Assembly: GCA_036397835.1 (NCBI GenBank)
Contig: DASWIG010000346.1
Location: 1 to 7,569 of the forward strand
DNA: 7,569 nucleotides
Reading direction: 5' to 3'
From: DASWIG01 sp036397835
GTDB lineage: Bacteria > Acidobacteriota > Thermoanaerobaculia > Multivoradales > J023
Shown here piece after piece: positions 1-7,569 of the stretch. The notes under the pieces were generated by a model, which made no database searches, was not told the DNA's origin, and worked only from the letters and a program-made list of their open reading frames with translations. Numbering within the stretch: the stretch's first letter is position 1; every line of letters starts with the position of its first letter. The position numbers and the translations under genes were made by a program.

Positions 1-194
1 TCGAGCCAGGCGAGGCCGGCGCCCATGGTCTCGGGGAGGTGACGGCGGGCCGTGACGCCCGGCTCGTGCCGGAACGCGATGCCGGCGGCGGCGGCGGCCG
101 GCGTCAGGACGACGCGCCGGCCGATGGCCTCCTCGTCAGCCACGGCCGGCGCGGCGGCGGCGAGACACAGCAGGGCGGCCAGCCCACGAAGCAC
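1..194 (-). CDS. Secreted CRTAC1 / ASPIC-UnbV-like FG-GAP protein, 5' end only
   Basis: This is the N-terminal 64 residues of a leftward gene that runs off the window. The protein begins with a classic Sec signal peptide: MLRG, then an Ala/Leu core, then a probable cleavage after AVA before DEE (about residue 19). Residues 38-64 contain GIAFRHEPG followed by LPETMGAGLAWL. This is the entry motif of CRTAC1-type proteins ('tGi.F.h...lpEtmG.Gva.lDyD'), which normally leads into calcium-binding FG-GAP/VCBS beta-propeller repeats and often an ASPIC/UnbV C-terminal domain. Those parts lie outside the window. Such proteins are exported and their biochemical role is mostly unknown. The GTG at 194 is the only usable start, because an in-frame TAG lies four codons upstream and no other start codon intervenes. 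There is no clear Shine-Dalgarno site. Family assignment rests on one motif plus the signal peptide. Confidence 0.72.
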   Translation of the reverse strand, partial: MLRGLAALLCLAAAAPAVADEEAIGRRVVLTPAAAAAGIAFRHEPGVTARRHLPETMGAGLAWL

Positions 195-200
195 CTCTCG

Positions 201-206
201 ATCCTA
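201..206 (-). promoter_or_regulatory. Candidate -10 element of a leaderless promoter
   Basis: Read leftwards, TAGGAT ends six bases before the GTG start at 194. A sigma-70-type start point 6-8 bases past the hexamer would fall on the start codon, giving a leaderless mRNA, which fits the absence of a Shine-Dalgarno site. No good -35 is visible. The expected -35 position (about 224-229) falls at the edge of the loop of the 214-247 hairpin. This is a pattern-only call. Confidence 0.33.
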
Positions 207-213
207 CAGGAGC

Positions 214-247
214 GGGCGCTCCGGGACGATTCGATTCCGGAGCGCCC
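214..247. repeat. Perfect 11-bp inverted repeat upstream of the CRTAC1-like gene
   Basis: GGGCGCTCCGG at 214-224 is exactly complementary to CCGGAGCGCCC at 237-247, with a 12-base loop (225-236) that is markedly more AT-rich than its surroundings. It sits 20 bases upstream of the GTG start and covers the expected -35 region of that gene. It could be an operator for a dimeric repressor or a hairpin in DNA or RNA. No T-run follows on either strand, so a factor-independent terminator is unlikely. Confidence 0.6.
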
Positions 248-318
248 ATCACCAGCCGCCGCGGACCTCAGAAGGCCGTGGTGTCTCCCTGGCCGCAGAA
301 TTGCGCCGGGCGCGTCGT

Positions 319-409
319 CCTGTGACTTCAGTCACTGGCGGCGGGCGGCCGAGGGACTGCGGCCGCGTTCAGGCAACGCCGACCTGCGCCAGTGATTGAA
401 ATCACTGGC
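319..409. repeat. Pair of related palindromes in inverted orientation (REP/BIME-like or CRP/FNR-type operators)
   Basis: The palindrome at 388-409 has a perfect 9-bp stem (GCCAGTGAT / ATCACTGGC) and a TGAA loop. The palindrome at 319-338 is a slightly diverged copy on the opposite strand: stem GTGAC/GTCAC, loop TTCA, flanked by CC...GG with one T:T mismatch. Similarity extends outward as CACTGGCG on both. Between them lies a GCGGCCG/CGGCCGC hairpin. The cores also fit the pattern WGTGA-N6-TCACW (TGTGA-N6-TCACT at 321-336; AGTGA-N6-TCACT at 391-406), the shape of CRP/FNR-family operators, with centres 70 bp apart. Conserved flanks outside the core favour a dispersed repeat element; the choice is unresolved. 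Confidence 0.6.
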
Positions 410-513
410 TATCCCTCCACCGTCCCTGACGGGACGAAGAAGCGCGAGGGCGCTCCTGCGGCGGGCCGGTCCAGTTACTCGCGTGTCGGGACTTCCGCCG
501 AGGCCGAGCTGTA

Positions 514-2205
514 CTAATCCCAGGTCTCGACGTTGTCGACGTAGAGGACGCCGGCGACGCTGTCGGGCACGGCGACGGCGCCGAGGCGGAAGGACTCGAC
601 GAGGCGGCCGTCGTTGTCGATCCCGAGAATGGCGCCCCGTTCCTCGCCGTCGACCCACAGCCGCGCCAGCCCGTCGTCGATCGACGGCCGGCCCGCGGCC
701 CGCCACTGGATCTCGACGAAATGGGGTTCGATCTGGGCTCCCCCGCCGCCGAGGGGCGTCCAGTCGGTGGCCAGCACGGTGCCGGAGTCGTCCACGGCCT
801 CCGCCCGCAGCTCCAGATCGCCGTTGCTGCCGCGGATCTTGAGCCGCAGGTGCTCTCCGGCTTCCGGGTCGTCGCTGCTCGCGGCGCCGGCGAGGACGAA
901 GGCCTTGCCGTCGCCGAGCGAGGCGGTGTGGGGATCGATGAGGAAGCGCAGGTTGAAGGCGCGCCGGGCCGCCGGCGTGGCGTCATACACGAAGCCGTCG
1001 GCCGGGCTCGAGGCGGCGATGGCGCCGAGGTCGATCTCGAGGCCCGACGAGCCGCTCAGGGCCGCCGCGGCGGTGACTTGCGGAAACCACGACCCGCCGG
1101 TGCTCCAGTCGTCGAGGTCGCCGCACTCGAAGGTGTCGATCATCCGCTCTGACGGCGGCGGCCAGTCAGGATCCCGGTTGCCCACCCCCAGGTCGTCCAG
1201 GAGCAGGCGGGGACCCGGAGCCGACGTCATGTCGACCAGGCCGACGTTCACCTCGAACATCCCGTCGATTCGCCACGGATCGCAACGTACCAACCCTGCG
1301 TTGTGATCGTCGACCCGGAGCACCATGCCTGCCCCGTCGCCGTGATCGCGCCACAGGTCGAGCTGCAGGGTCGCGTTGTGCAGGCCGACCACCACCGCGG
1401 GCGTTTCGCAGTCGTCCCCGGCGCTGGCGTACACTTTCGGGGGTCCGTCCTGAGCGACCAGGCGGATTTCGAGCGGCGGCTCCGGACCGTCAAGCTCGTT
1501 CGTGAAACGGGCCCTCAGGATCGCCACTTCTCCCTGGAATGGCGCATTCCCGGGCGCGGTCCCCGAGAGCCGCATCGTGAAACAGTCGTCTGTCGTGCCG
1601 TGGACGATGGGGTTGTCGGCACACGGCCCGGGCCAGCCGGGCTCGCCGTTGGGATCCTGAGTCGCGACCATGCCGAAATAGGCGGAGCTGTCGGCGCCGT
1701 CTCGCACGTGGAGCCATTGGCGCCCCGAGCCGGGTGGCTCCTCGTGGAAGCTCAGGTGGTCGTACGGGTCGTTCACGGTCCACTCGCAGCGGTTGAAGGG
1801 GCCTTCGAAGTCGTCGAAAAGGCTGCCCTCGGCGGCAAGGCTGGCGACGACTTGAACGATGGCGGTGTGAACCGTCGGATCTTTGGCCGTCGTGAACCGA
1901 TAGGTGAAGCTGTCGCTGCGCAGGGACCAGAAGTCGTCGCCGGGGGTGTAGACGATCTTGTCACCGAACCCCTTCACGACGCTGCCGTGGAGCGCCCCGT
2001 CGGCACCCACGAGCTCGCTTCCGGGAGGAGCACCCGCCAACTCGAACAGGCCCGCGCCTGCGATGACCGTCGACGCGGTCTCAGGCTTGACGGGGACGCG
2101 GACCGGCTCGAGGCAGGTCTGGCCCCTCGCCGCGGACGCGGCGAGGATGAAGGATACGAGGATCGAGGATAATAGGGAGAAGAACGGGCGTGAGGTCGGG
2201 CTCAT
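514..2205 (-). CDS. Secreted protein with N-terminal Ig-like region and two concanavalin/LamG-like modules
   Basis: This is a 563-residue exported protein of unknown substrate. Residues 1-29 form a Sec signal peptide (polar N-terminus, hydrophobic core FFSLLSSILVSFILAA, likely cleavage near ARGQ). There is no lipobox, so the Cys at 31 is probably not lipidated. Residues about 32-121 resemble a bacterial Ig/cadherin-like strand domain ending in IVYTPGDDFWSLRSDSFTYRF. Two modules follow. Each opens with a Phe-Glu plus Trp motif (DDFEGPFNRCEW at 131-142; IDTFECGDLDDW at 356-367) and closes with an Asp-rich strand (LLLDDLGVGN; VLYVDNVETWD). The second carries the late-strand signature EIQWRAA, LARLWVDG, GIDNDGRLVESFRLGAV, seen in many predicted secreted concanavalin-A-like proteins. 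A perfect AAGGAGA site five bases before the ATG fixes the start. It is divergent from the kinase gene. A role in surface binding or matrix interaction is inference only. Confidence 0.85.
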   Translation of the reverse strand: MSPTSRPFFSLLSSILVSFILAASAARGQTCLEPVRVPVKPETASTVIAGAGLFELAGAPPGSELVGADGALHGSVVKGFGDKIVYTPGDDFWSLRSDSFTYRFTTAKDPTVHTAIVQVVASLAAEGSLFDDFEGPFNRCEWTVNDPYDHLSFHEEPPGSGRQWLHVRDGADSSAYFGMVATQDPNGEPGWPGPCADNPIVHGTTDDCFTMRLSGTAPGNAPFQGEVAILRARFTNELDGPEPPLEIRLVAQDGPPKVYASAGDDCETPAVVVGLHNATLQLDLWRDHGDGAGMVLRVDDHNAGLVRCDPWRIDGMFEVNVGLVDMTSAPGPRLLLDDLGVGNRDPDWPPPSERMIDTFECGDLDDWSTGGSWFPQVTAAAALSGSSGLEIDLGAIAASSPADGFVYDATPAARRAFNLRFLIDPHTASLGDGKAFVLAGAASSDDPEAGEHLRLKIRGSNGDLELRAEAVDDSGTVLATDWTPLGGGGAQIEPHFVEIQWRAAGRPSIDDGLARLWVDGEERGAILGIDNDGRLVESFRLGAVAVPDSVAGVLYVDNVETWD

Positions 2206-2210
2206 GGTGA

Positions 2211-2217
2211 TCTCCTT
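2211..2217 (-). promoter_or_regulatory. Strong Shine-Dalgarno site for the 563-residue protein gene
   Basis: Read leftwards this is AAGGAGA, followed by five bases (TCACC) and the ATG at 2205. The spacing and sequence are near ideal and support this start. Confidence 0.85.
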
Positions 2218-2280
2218 GTGTGTCGCCGCCCGCGGCCGCCCCGTCGAGTGGTCCGGGATGGCCGGGCGGCGGTTCCCGCA

Positions 2281-2286
2281 ATCCTA
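2281..2286 (-). promoter_or_regulatory. Candidate -10 element for the leftward secreted-protein gene
   Basis: Read leftwards this is TAGGAT, the same hexamer as in front of the CRTAC1-like gene. It would give a leader of roughly 65-70 bases containing the AAGGAGA site. No convincing -35 is visible. It lies within the 18-base loop of an inverted repeat (GGCGGTT at 2268-2274, AACCGCC at 2293-2299), which could influence either divergent promoter. Confidence 0.27.
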
Positions 2287-2331
2287 GGCGGAAACCGCCA
2301 GCGGAATCGCTCATCGCGGCTCATTCGATGG

Positions 2332-2340
2332 TGCTAGAGT
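2332..2340 (+). promoter_or_regulatory. Candidate extended -10 of a leaderless promoter for the kinase gene
   Basis: TGC followed by TAGAGT reads as an extended -10 (TGnTAnnnT) ending five bases before the ATG at 2346. The predicted start point then falls on or next to the start codon. No Shine-Dalgarno sequence precedes this ATG, nor the alternative ATG at 2328 or GTG at 2220. Pattern-only call. Confidence 0.38.
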
Positions 2341-2345
2341 CTATT

Positions 2346-5242
<2,897 letters not shown>

Positions 5243-5246
<4 letters not shown>

Positions 5247-5812
5247 ACGGCGGCACCAAGCACGACGTCACCGGCCTGCTCCGCGATTGGAACCGGGGCA
5301 ACAAGGAAGCGCTCGACCGGCTGATGCCGCTGGTGATCAGCGAGCTCCGGCGTCTGGCCCGGCGCCATCTCGAAGGGGAGCGCGGTAGCCACACCCTGCA
5401 ACCGACCGCCCTCGTCAACGAGCTCTACCTCAAGCTGATCGACCGCAAGGAGGCGAGCTGGCAGGATCGGGCCCACTTCTTCGGCTTCGCCTCCCGGACC
5501 ATGCGCCGCATCCTGGTCGATCACGCCCGGTCGCAGCGCGCCGCCAAGCGGGGCGGCGGGGCAAGCGCCTTCTCCCTCGACGACACTCTCGGCGTCTCCG
5601 GCCGCCGCGACGTCGACCTCATCGCGCTCGACGACGCGCTCAGCGCCCTGGCCCGCCTCGACCCGCGCCAGAGCCGCCTCGTCGAGCTGCGGTTCTTCGG
5701 CGGCCTCTCCACCACCGAGGCCGCCGATGTGCTGGGGGTGGGGGTCGCCACCGTGGGCCGCGACTGGGCGAGCGCCAAGGCCTGGCTCTTTCGCGAGCTG
5801 AGCCGCGGGTAG
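5243..5812 (+). CDS. ECF-like RNA polymerase sigma factor (Sigma70_ECF / TIGR02999 type)
   Basis: This 189-residue protein directs RNA polymerase to a specific promoter set. Region 2 spans about residues 7-100: LMPLVISELRRLARRHL, then TLQPTALVNELYLKL, then HFFGFASRTMRRILVDHAR and KRGGG, the family's hallmark block. Region 4 spans about 130-187, with LARLDPRQSRLVELRFFGGLS, then the helix-turn-helix STTEAADVLGVGVATVGRDW and AKAWLFREL. Length and motifs match the family well. The ATG at 5243 overlaps the kinase TGA (ATGA), and only a weak purine stretch precedes it, so translation is probably coupled to the kinase. No anti-sigma gene is adjacent, which suggests the kinase itself, directly or through a partner, controls its activity (inference). 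In related genomes the sigma gene typically precedes the kinase; here it follows. Confidence 0.94.
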
Positions 5813-5826
5813 CGCCGGAATGATCG

Positions 5827-5842
5827 AAGCGGCGACCGCTTT
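5827..5842 (+). terminator. Weak hairpin after the sigma-factor gene
   Basis: AAGCGG (5827-5832) pairs with CCGCTT (5836-5841) across a three-base loop and is followed by only one further T. It begins 15 bases after the stop codon at 5810-5812. The stem is short and the T-run minimal, so it could be a weak terminator or incidental. If it does not terminate, the downstream secreted-protein gene may be read through from the kinase-sigma transcript. Confidence 0.25.
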
Positions 5843-5900
5843 GCGCCAATATCAGCGGCGGGAAGGGGGTGGCGCACGGCCCGTGCTCGGCGACCACCGC

Positions 5901-5919
5901 CGAGAGGAGCCGACTCTCG
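5901..5919 (+). promoter_or_regulatory. Small hairpin in the leader of the 388-residue protein gene
   Basis: CGAGAG (5901-5906) is complementary to CTCTCG (5914-5919), with a seven-base loop. It lies about 30 bases upstream of the ATG at 5951 and just before its Shine-Dalgarno site. It may shape the leader RNA or be an operator. No clear -35/-10 pair was found in 5813-5950. Confidence 0.25.
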
Positions 5920-5937
5920 ATCGACACGACACACCCG

Positions 5938-5944
5938 AAAGGAG
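5938..5944 (+). promoter_or_regulatory. Strong Shine-Dalgarno site for the 388-residue secreted protein
   Basis: AAAGGAG followed by six bases and the ATG at 5951. It is the same quality of site as that of the divergent secreted-protein gene and clearly fixes the start. Confidence 0.85.
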
Positions 5945-5950
5945 ATCCCC

Positions 5951-7117
5951 ATGTCGAGAATCGCAATCCTGGCCCTGACTCTTTCGCTCCTGGCGGCCGC
6001 CGCCGGGGCGACCGGCATCGTCGACGACAAGTTCGTGATCGCCGACGAGATCTTCGACCTCGAACGACTCGGCAGCGGCAGCGCCACGTACCGGACCTAC
6101 AACTTCGCCGGCGCGATCGCTCCGACCCAGGCGGGACTGGTCTTCGCCGGGACCGACGGCAAGGGGCTGTCGACCTACTGGGCCGACTTCGGTATAGCGA
6201 GCTGCCAGACCAACGACTACCTGACCGCCGCCGACGCCGCCGCGACGATCACCTGGCGGTTCAACAAGGTGATCCTGGACCTGACCCAGGTGGTGTTTTC
6301 CTTCACCAAAGTCTGCACTCCGTTCGGGAACTGCAGCATGGCATGGATCCGGAACTGGGACTGGCAGCAGCGGCTGGAGCTGTTCGCGACCCGGTCCAAC
6401 GGCTATTACAACCCGAGCACCATCCTCTTCATCTCGGTCCATGCCGAGCTCGGCGGCACCGGCCTGTCCAACACGACCGTCAATGAGGTCGTCGCCAAGG
6501 TCAAGGAGGAGTTTCCCGGAGTCAAGGTCGGGGCGGGCTTCCCGACCACGAACTTCGCGAATCCGGGCGCGATGCCGCCGGTGTATCCCGCGTCTTTCCC
6601 GAGCGATCTAGACGTCATCGTCACCTGGGACTACAAGATCGCCGATCCCCGGCAACCGCCCTACAGCGACCCGACGTGGCCGGCGAACCCCTTCTACAAG
6701 TACGGCAAGATCGTGGCCCGGCTCGCCGACCGCAACGGCGACGGCGCCGCCGACCAGCACATCTTCTTCCTGGTCTCGGGCTTCAACCAGACCAGCCCGC
6801 CGTCGACCGGGGCCGCCAGCCTCGTCCACGAGCCGACCGGCGTCCGGTTCGACACCCTGTTGCGTCAGTGGTGCGACTTCTCGCTGAAGCGGCTCCAGTT
6901 CCGCAATGCCGGGCTGATCGTGTGGAAGTACAACAACAGCTATTCCTGCCAGAACGGCGACTGCAACTCCAACAACTGCTCGGGGCTCAACCTCTTCCAG
7001 ACCGGAGCGAAGACCACTTTCCAGTACGAGGCCTCGACGGGCAGCGACGACTTGCTGCGCGCCTATCAGGCGGTCTCCAACGCCGTCACCTCCGGCGGCT
7101 CCTGCTTCGCGCCTTAG
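5951..7117 (+). CDS. Secreted cysteine-rich protein of unrecognised family, possibly alpha/beta-barrel-like
   Basis: This is a 388-residue exported protein. Residues 1-20 form a Sec signal peptide (MSRIAILALTLSLLAAAAGA). The mature part has eight Cys (85, 122, 128, 308, 333, 338, 343, 385), an even number suiting extracellular disulfides, with a cluster in SCQNGDCNSNNC. The middle shows alternating strand/helix character: ILFISVHAEL (158-167), a helix VNEVVAKVKEEF (178-189), VKVGAGFPTT, DVIVTWDYKI (221-230), and later IFFLVSGFNQ and AGLIVWKYNN. This resembles an alpha/beta (TIM-barrel-like) layout, with Glu166 and Asp227 at strand ends. ADRNGDGAAD (259-268) matches a calcium-binding DxNxDGxxD loop. 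I do not recognise the family and assign no enzymatic function. It lies 138 bp after the sigma-factor gene on the same strand, so it may be a regulatory target or be co-transcribed with it. Confidence 0.85.
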   Translation: MSRIAILALTLSLLAAAAGATGIVDDKFVIADEIFDLERLGSGSATYRTYNFAGAIAPTQAGLVFAGTDGKGLSTYWADFGIASCQTNDYLTAADAAATITWRFNKVILDLTQVVFSFTKVCTPFGNCSMAWIRNWDWQQRLELFATRSNGYYNPSTILFISVHAELGGTGLSNTTVNEVVAKVKEEFPGVKVGAGFPTTNFANPGAMPPVYPASFPSDLDVIVTWDYKIADPRQPPYSDPTWPANPFYKYGKIVARLADRNGDGAADQHIFFLVSGFNQTSPPSTGAASLVHEPTGVRFDTLLRQWCDFSLKRLQFRNAGLIVWKYNNSYSCQNGDCNSNNCSGLNLFQTGAKTTFQYEASTGSDDLLRAYQAVSNAVTSGGSCFAP

Positions 7118-7160
7118 CCCGCCGACGAGTCGCCGGGGACGCCGCCGGCGCGCATGAATC

Positions 7161-7184
7161 GGGTGCAGCTCGCGAGCTGCACCC
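7161..7184. repeat. 24-bp perfect palindrome
   Basis: GGGTGCAGCTCG (7161-7172) is followed directly by its exact reverse complement CGAGCTGCACCC (7173-7184). It begins 43 bases after the stop of the 388-residue protein. No T-run follows, so a standard intrinsic terminator is not indicated. It is contiguous with the 49-bp repeat block and shares the following GTAG-CG-CCAGCGTCC transition, so it is probably part of the same composite intergenic element. Confidence 0.75.
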
Positions 7185-7190
7185 GTAGCG

Positions 7191-7299
7191 CGCCAGCGTC
7201 CTCCAGCGTAGGGGCGGCCCCCCGTGGCCGCCCAGGACGCGTCAGCGTCCTCCGGCGTAGAGGCGGCCCCCCGTGGCCGCCCAGGACGCGCCAGCGTCC
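7191..7299. repeat. 49-bp tandem repeat with nested hairpins, two full copies plus a partial third
   Basis: Copy 1 is 7191-7239, copy 2 is 7240-7288 (three mismatches), and 7289-7299 starts a third. Each unit is itself a nested inverted repeat: outer arms GCGTCCT / AGGACGC (7196-7202 with 7234-7240 for copy 1) and inner arms GGCGGCC / GGCCGCC around a CCCCGT loop. The inner GTAGGGGCGGCC...GGCCGCCC theme resembles a class of intergenic hairpin repeats seen in many GC-rich bacteria. It looks like a non-coding dispersed (REP- or MITE-like) element. It separates two rightward genes. Confidence 0.8.
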
Positions 7300-7319
7300 C
7301 TTCCGAGGCATGGCCACGG

Positions 7320-7325
7320 TAAGAT
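7320..7325 (+). promoter_or_regulatory. Candidate -10 element for the last gene
   Basis: TAAGAT lies 19 bases before the ATG at 7345 and seven bases before an AAGGAG site. It would give a very short leader with the ribosome site near the 5' end. No good -35 is seen. It is the first non-repeat sequence after the hairpin block. Confidence 0.3.
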
Positions 7326-7332
7326 GGACCCG

Positions 7333-7338
7333 AAGGAG
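7333..7338 (+). promoter_or_regulatory. Shine-Dalgarno site for the last gene
   Basis: AAGGAG, six bases (CTTCCT), then ATG at 7345. This supports a real start for the partial gene running off the right edge. Confidence 0.75.
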
Positions 7339-7344
7339 CTTCCT

Positions 7345-7569
7345 ATGAGCACCAAGACCGCTTCGACGACTTCTCCCCGTTCGTCCGGCGGCTCGGTCCC
7401 GACGGCGCTGGAGCGGGCCGAGGACGCGGCCGAGAACCTCTCGGACGACGAGCTCAGACTCTTCGGCGCGTGGCTGGCCAGGTACGCCTCGCAGCGCTTG
7501 CGCCGCCCGGTGCAGTTCGCGTTCAGAGCCTTGACCGACGAAGAGAAGGCCTACGGCCGGACGTTGGCG
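7345..7569 (+). CDS. Unrecognised protein, 5' part only
   Basis: The frame is open for 75 codons to the end of the window. It starts at an ATG with a good AAGGAG site. The first 20 residues are Ser/Thr/Pro-rich and probably disordered (MSTKTASTTSPRSSGG). There is no signal peptide or membrane helix. Residues about 21-50 look like an amphipathic helical stretch (ALERAEDAAENLSDDELRLF, then GAWLARYASQRL), and a further charged segment LTDEEKAYGRTLA reaches the edge. Third-position GC is high, as in the neighbours. The product appears cytoplasmic and I do not recognise the family from this fragment. Confidence 0.62.
   Translation, partial: MSTKTASTTSPRSSGGSVPTALERAEDAAENLSDDELRLFGAWLARYASQRLRRPVQFAFRALTDEEKAYGRTLA

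Larger units (their letters stand above)
195..513. other. 319-base gene-free interval rich in inverted repeats
   Basis: This gap separates two leftward genes: it is the 3' flank of the 563-residue protein gene and the 5' flank of the CRTAC1-like gene. I see no credible coding region. ORFs here on either strand are Arg/Pro/Gly-rich and have no recognisable motif. It contains a -10-like hexamer (201-206), an 11-bp hairpin (214-247), two related palindromes (319-338 and 388-409), a GCGGCCG/CGGCCGC hairpin between them (345-351 with 360-366), and a short CGTCCC/GGGACG hairpin (421-426 with 431-436). The last lies about 80 bases past the stop of the upstream gene and has no T-run on the leftward strand, so termination there is uncertain. 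Confidence 0.7.

Noticed and set aside
39..399. Two overlapping plus-strand frames of about 115 codons at the left edge
   Set aside because: They overlap the signal-peptide-bearing minus-strand CRTAC1-like start and run through palindromic repeats, and their compositions are Arg/Ala/Gly-rich without motifs.
1303..2172. 289-codon plus-strand frame opposite the 563-residue secreted protein
   Set aside because: It has no motif and no ribosome site. The minus strand has a signal peptide, an ideal Shine-Dalgarno site and family-like motifs.
2220..2345. GTG at 2220 or ATG at 2328 as the kinase start
   Set aside because: The added residues are Pro/Gly-rich and unlike the family N-terminus. The GTG overlaps the ribosome-site region of the divergent gene, and neither start has a ribosome site.
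5839..5870. TTTGCGC and AATATC as a -35/-10 pair for the 388-residue protein
   Set aside because: The spacing between them is far too short for a sigma-70 promoter, and no better pair was found.
7191..7299. Possible CRISPR array
   Set aside because: The units are directly contiguous with no unique spacers, and each unit contains its own hairpins, so it is a tandem repeat.
7154..7348. 64-codon frame through the repeat block
   Set aside because: It is a translation of the palindrome and the 49-bp tandem units, so its apparent sequence is an artefact of the repeats.

Overview
The window is very GC-rich DNA with long antisense shadow ORFs. Its genes fit a heterotrophic, signalling-rich soil or sediment bacterium, most likely an Acidobacteriota (Thermoanaerobaculia-like) lineage. 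That placement is inferred from the gene types: a TPR-tailed Ser/Thr kinase with an ECF-like sigma factor of the Sigma70_ECF/TIGR02999 kind, a CRTAC1/FG-GAP-type secreted protein, and secreted 'DDFE...W' beta-sandwich proteins. No marker gene fixes the taxonomy.

Layout. Two genes read leftwards: the 5' end of a CRTAC1/ASPIC-UnbV-like secreted protein (194 to 1, running off the edge) and a 563-residue secreted multidomain protein (2205 to 514). A 319-base gap between them (195-513) holds several inverted repeats, including a pair of near-identical palindromes 70 bp apart. From a 140-base divergent promoter region, three genes read rightwards: a transmembrane Ser/Thr protein kinase with about 11 TPR repeats (2346-5246), an ECF-like sigma factor whose ATG overlaps the kinase stop codon (5243-5812), and a 388-residue cysteine-rich secreted protein of unrecognised family (5951-7117). 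A repeat-rich gap follows (a 24-bp perfect palindrome, then two and a bit copies of a 49-bp nested-hairpin unit). The last gene is the 5' part of an unrecognised small or partial gene (7345 to the edge).

How the genes may work together (inference). The kinase has a cytoplasmic catalytic domain, one membrane helix and a TPR sensor or scaffold tail. It is translationally coupled to the sigma factor, so the two probably form one signal-to-transcription module. The secreted 388-residue protein lies 138 bp downstream on the same strand and the divergent secreted protein shares the kinase promoter region, so both are natural candidate targets. The kinase-then-sigma order is the reverse of the order I usually expect for this pair, and the kinase C-terminus stops inside or just after a TPR. 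Two genes (kinase and CRTAC1-like) have no convincing ribosome binding site but carry a -10-like hexamer 5-6 bases before the start codon, suggesting leaderless transcripts. The three other genes with visible upstream sequence and no upstream overlap have textbook AAGGAG sites.

No tRNA, rRNA, CRISPR array, transposase, integrase or recognisable defence system was seen.
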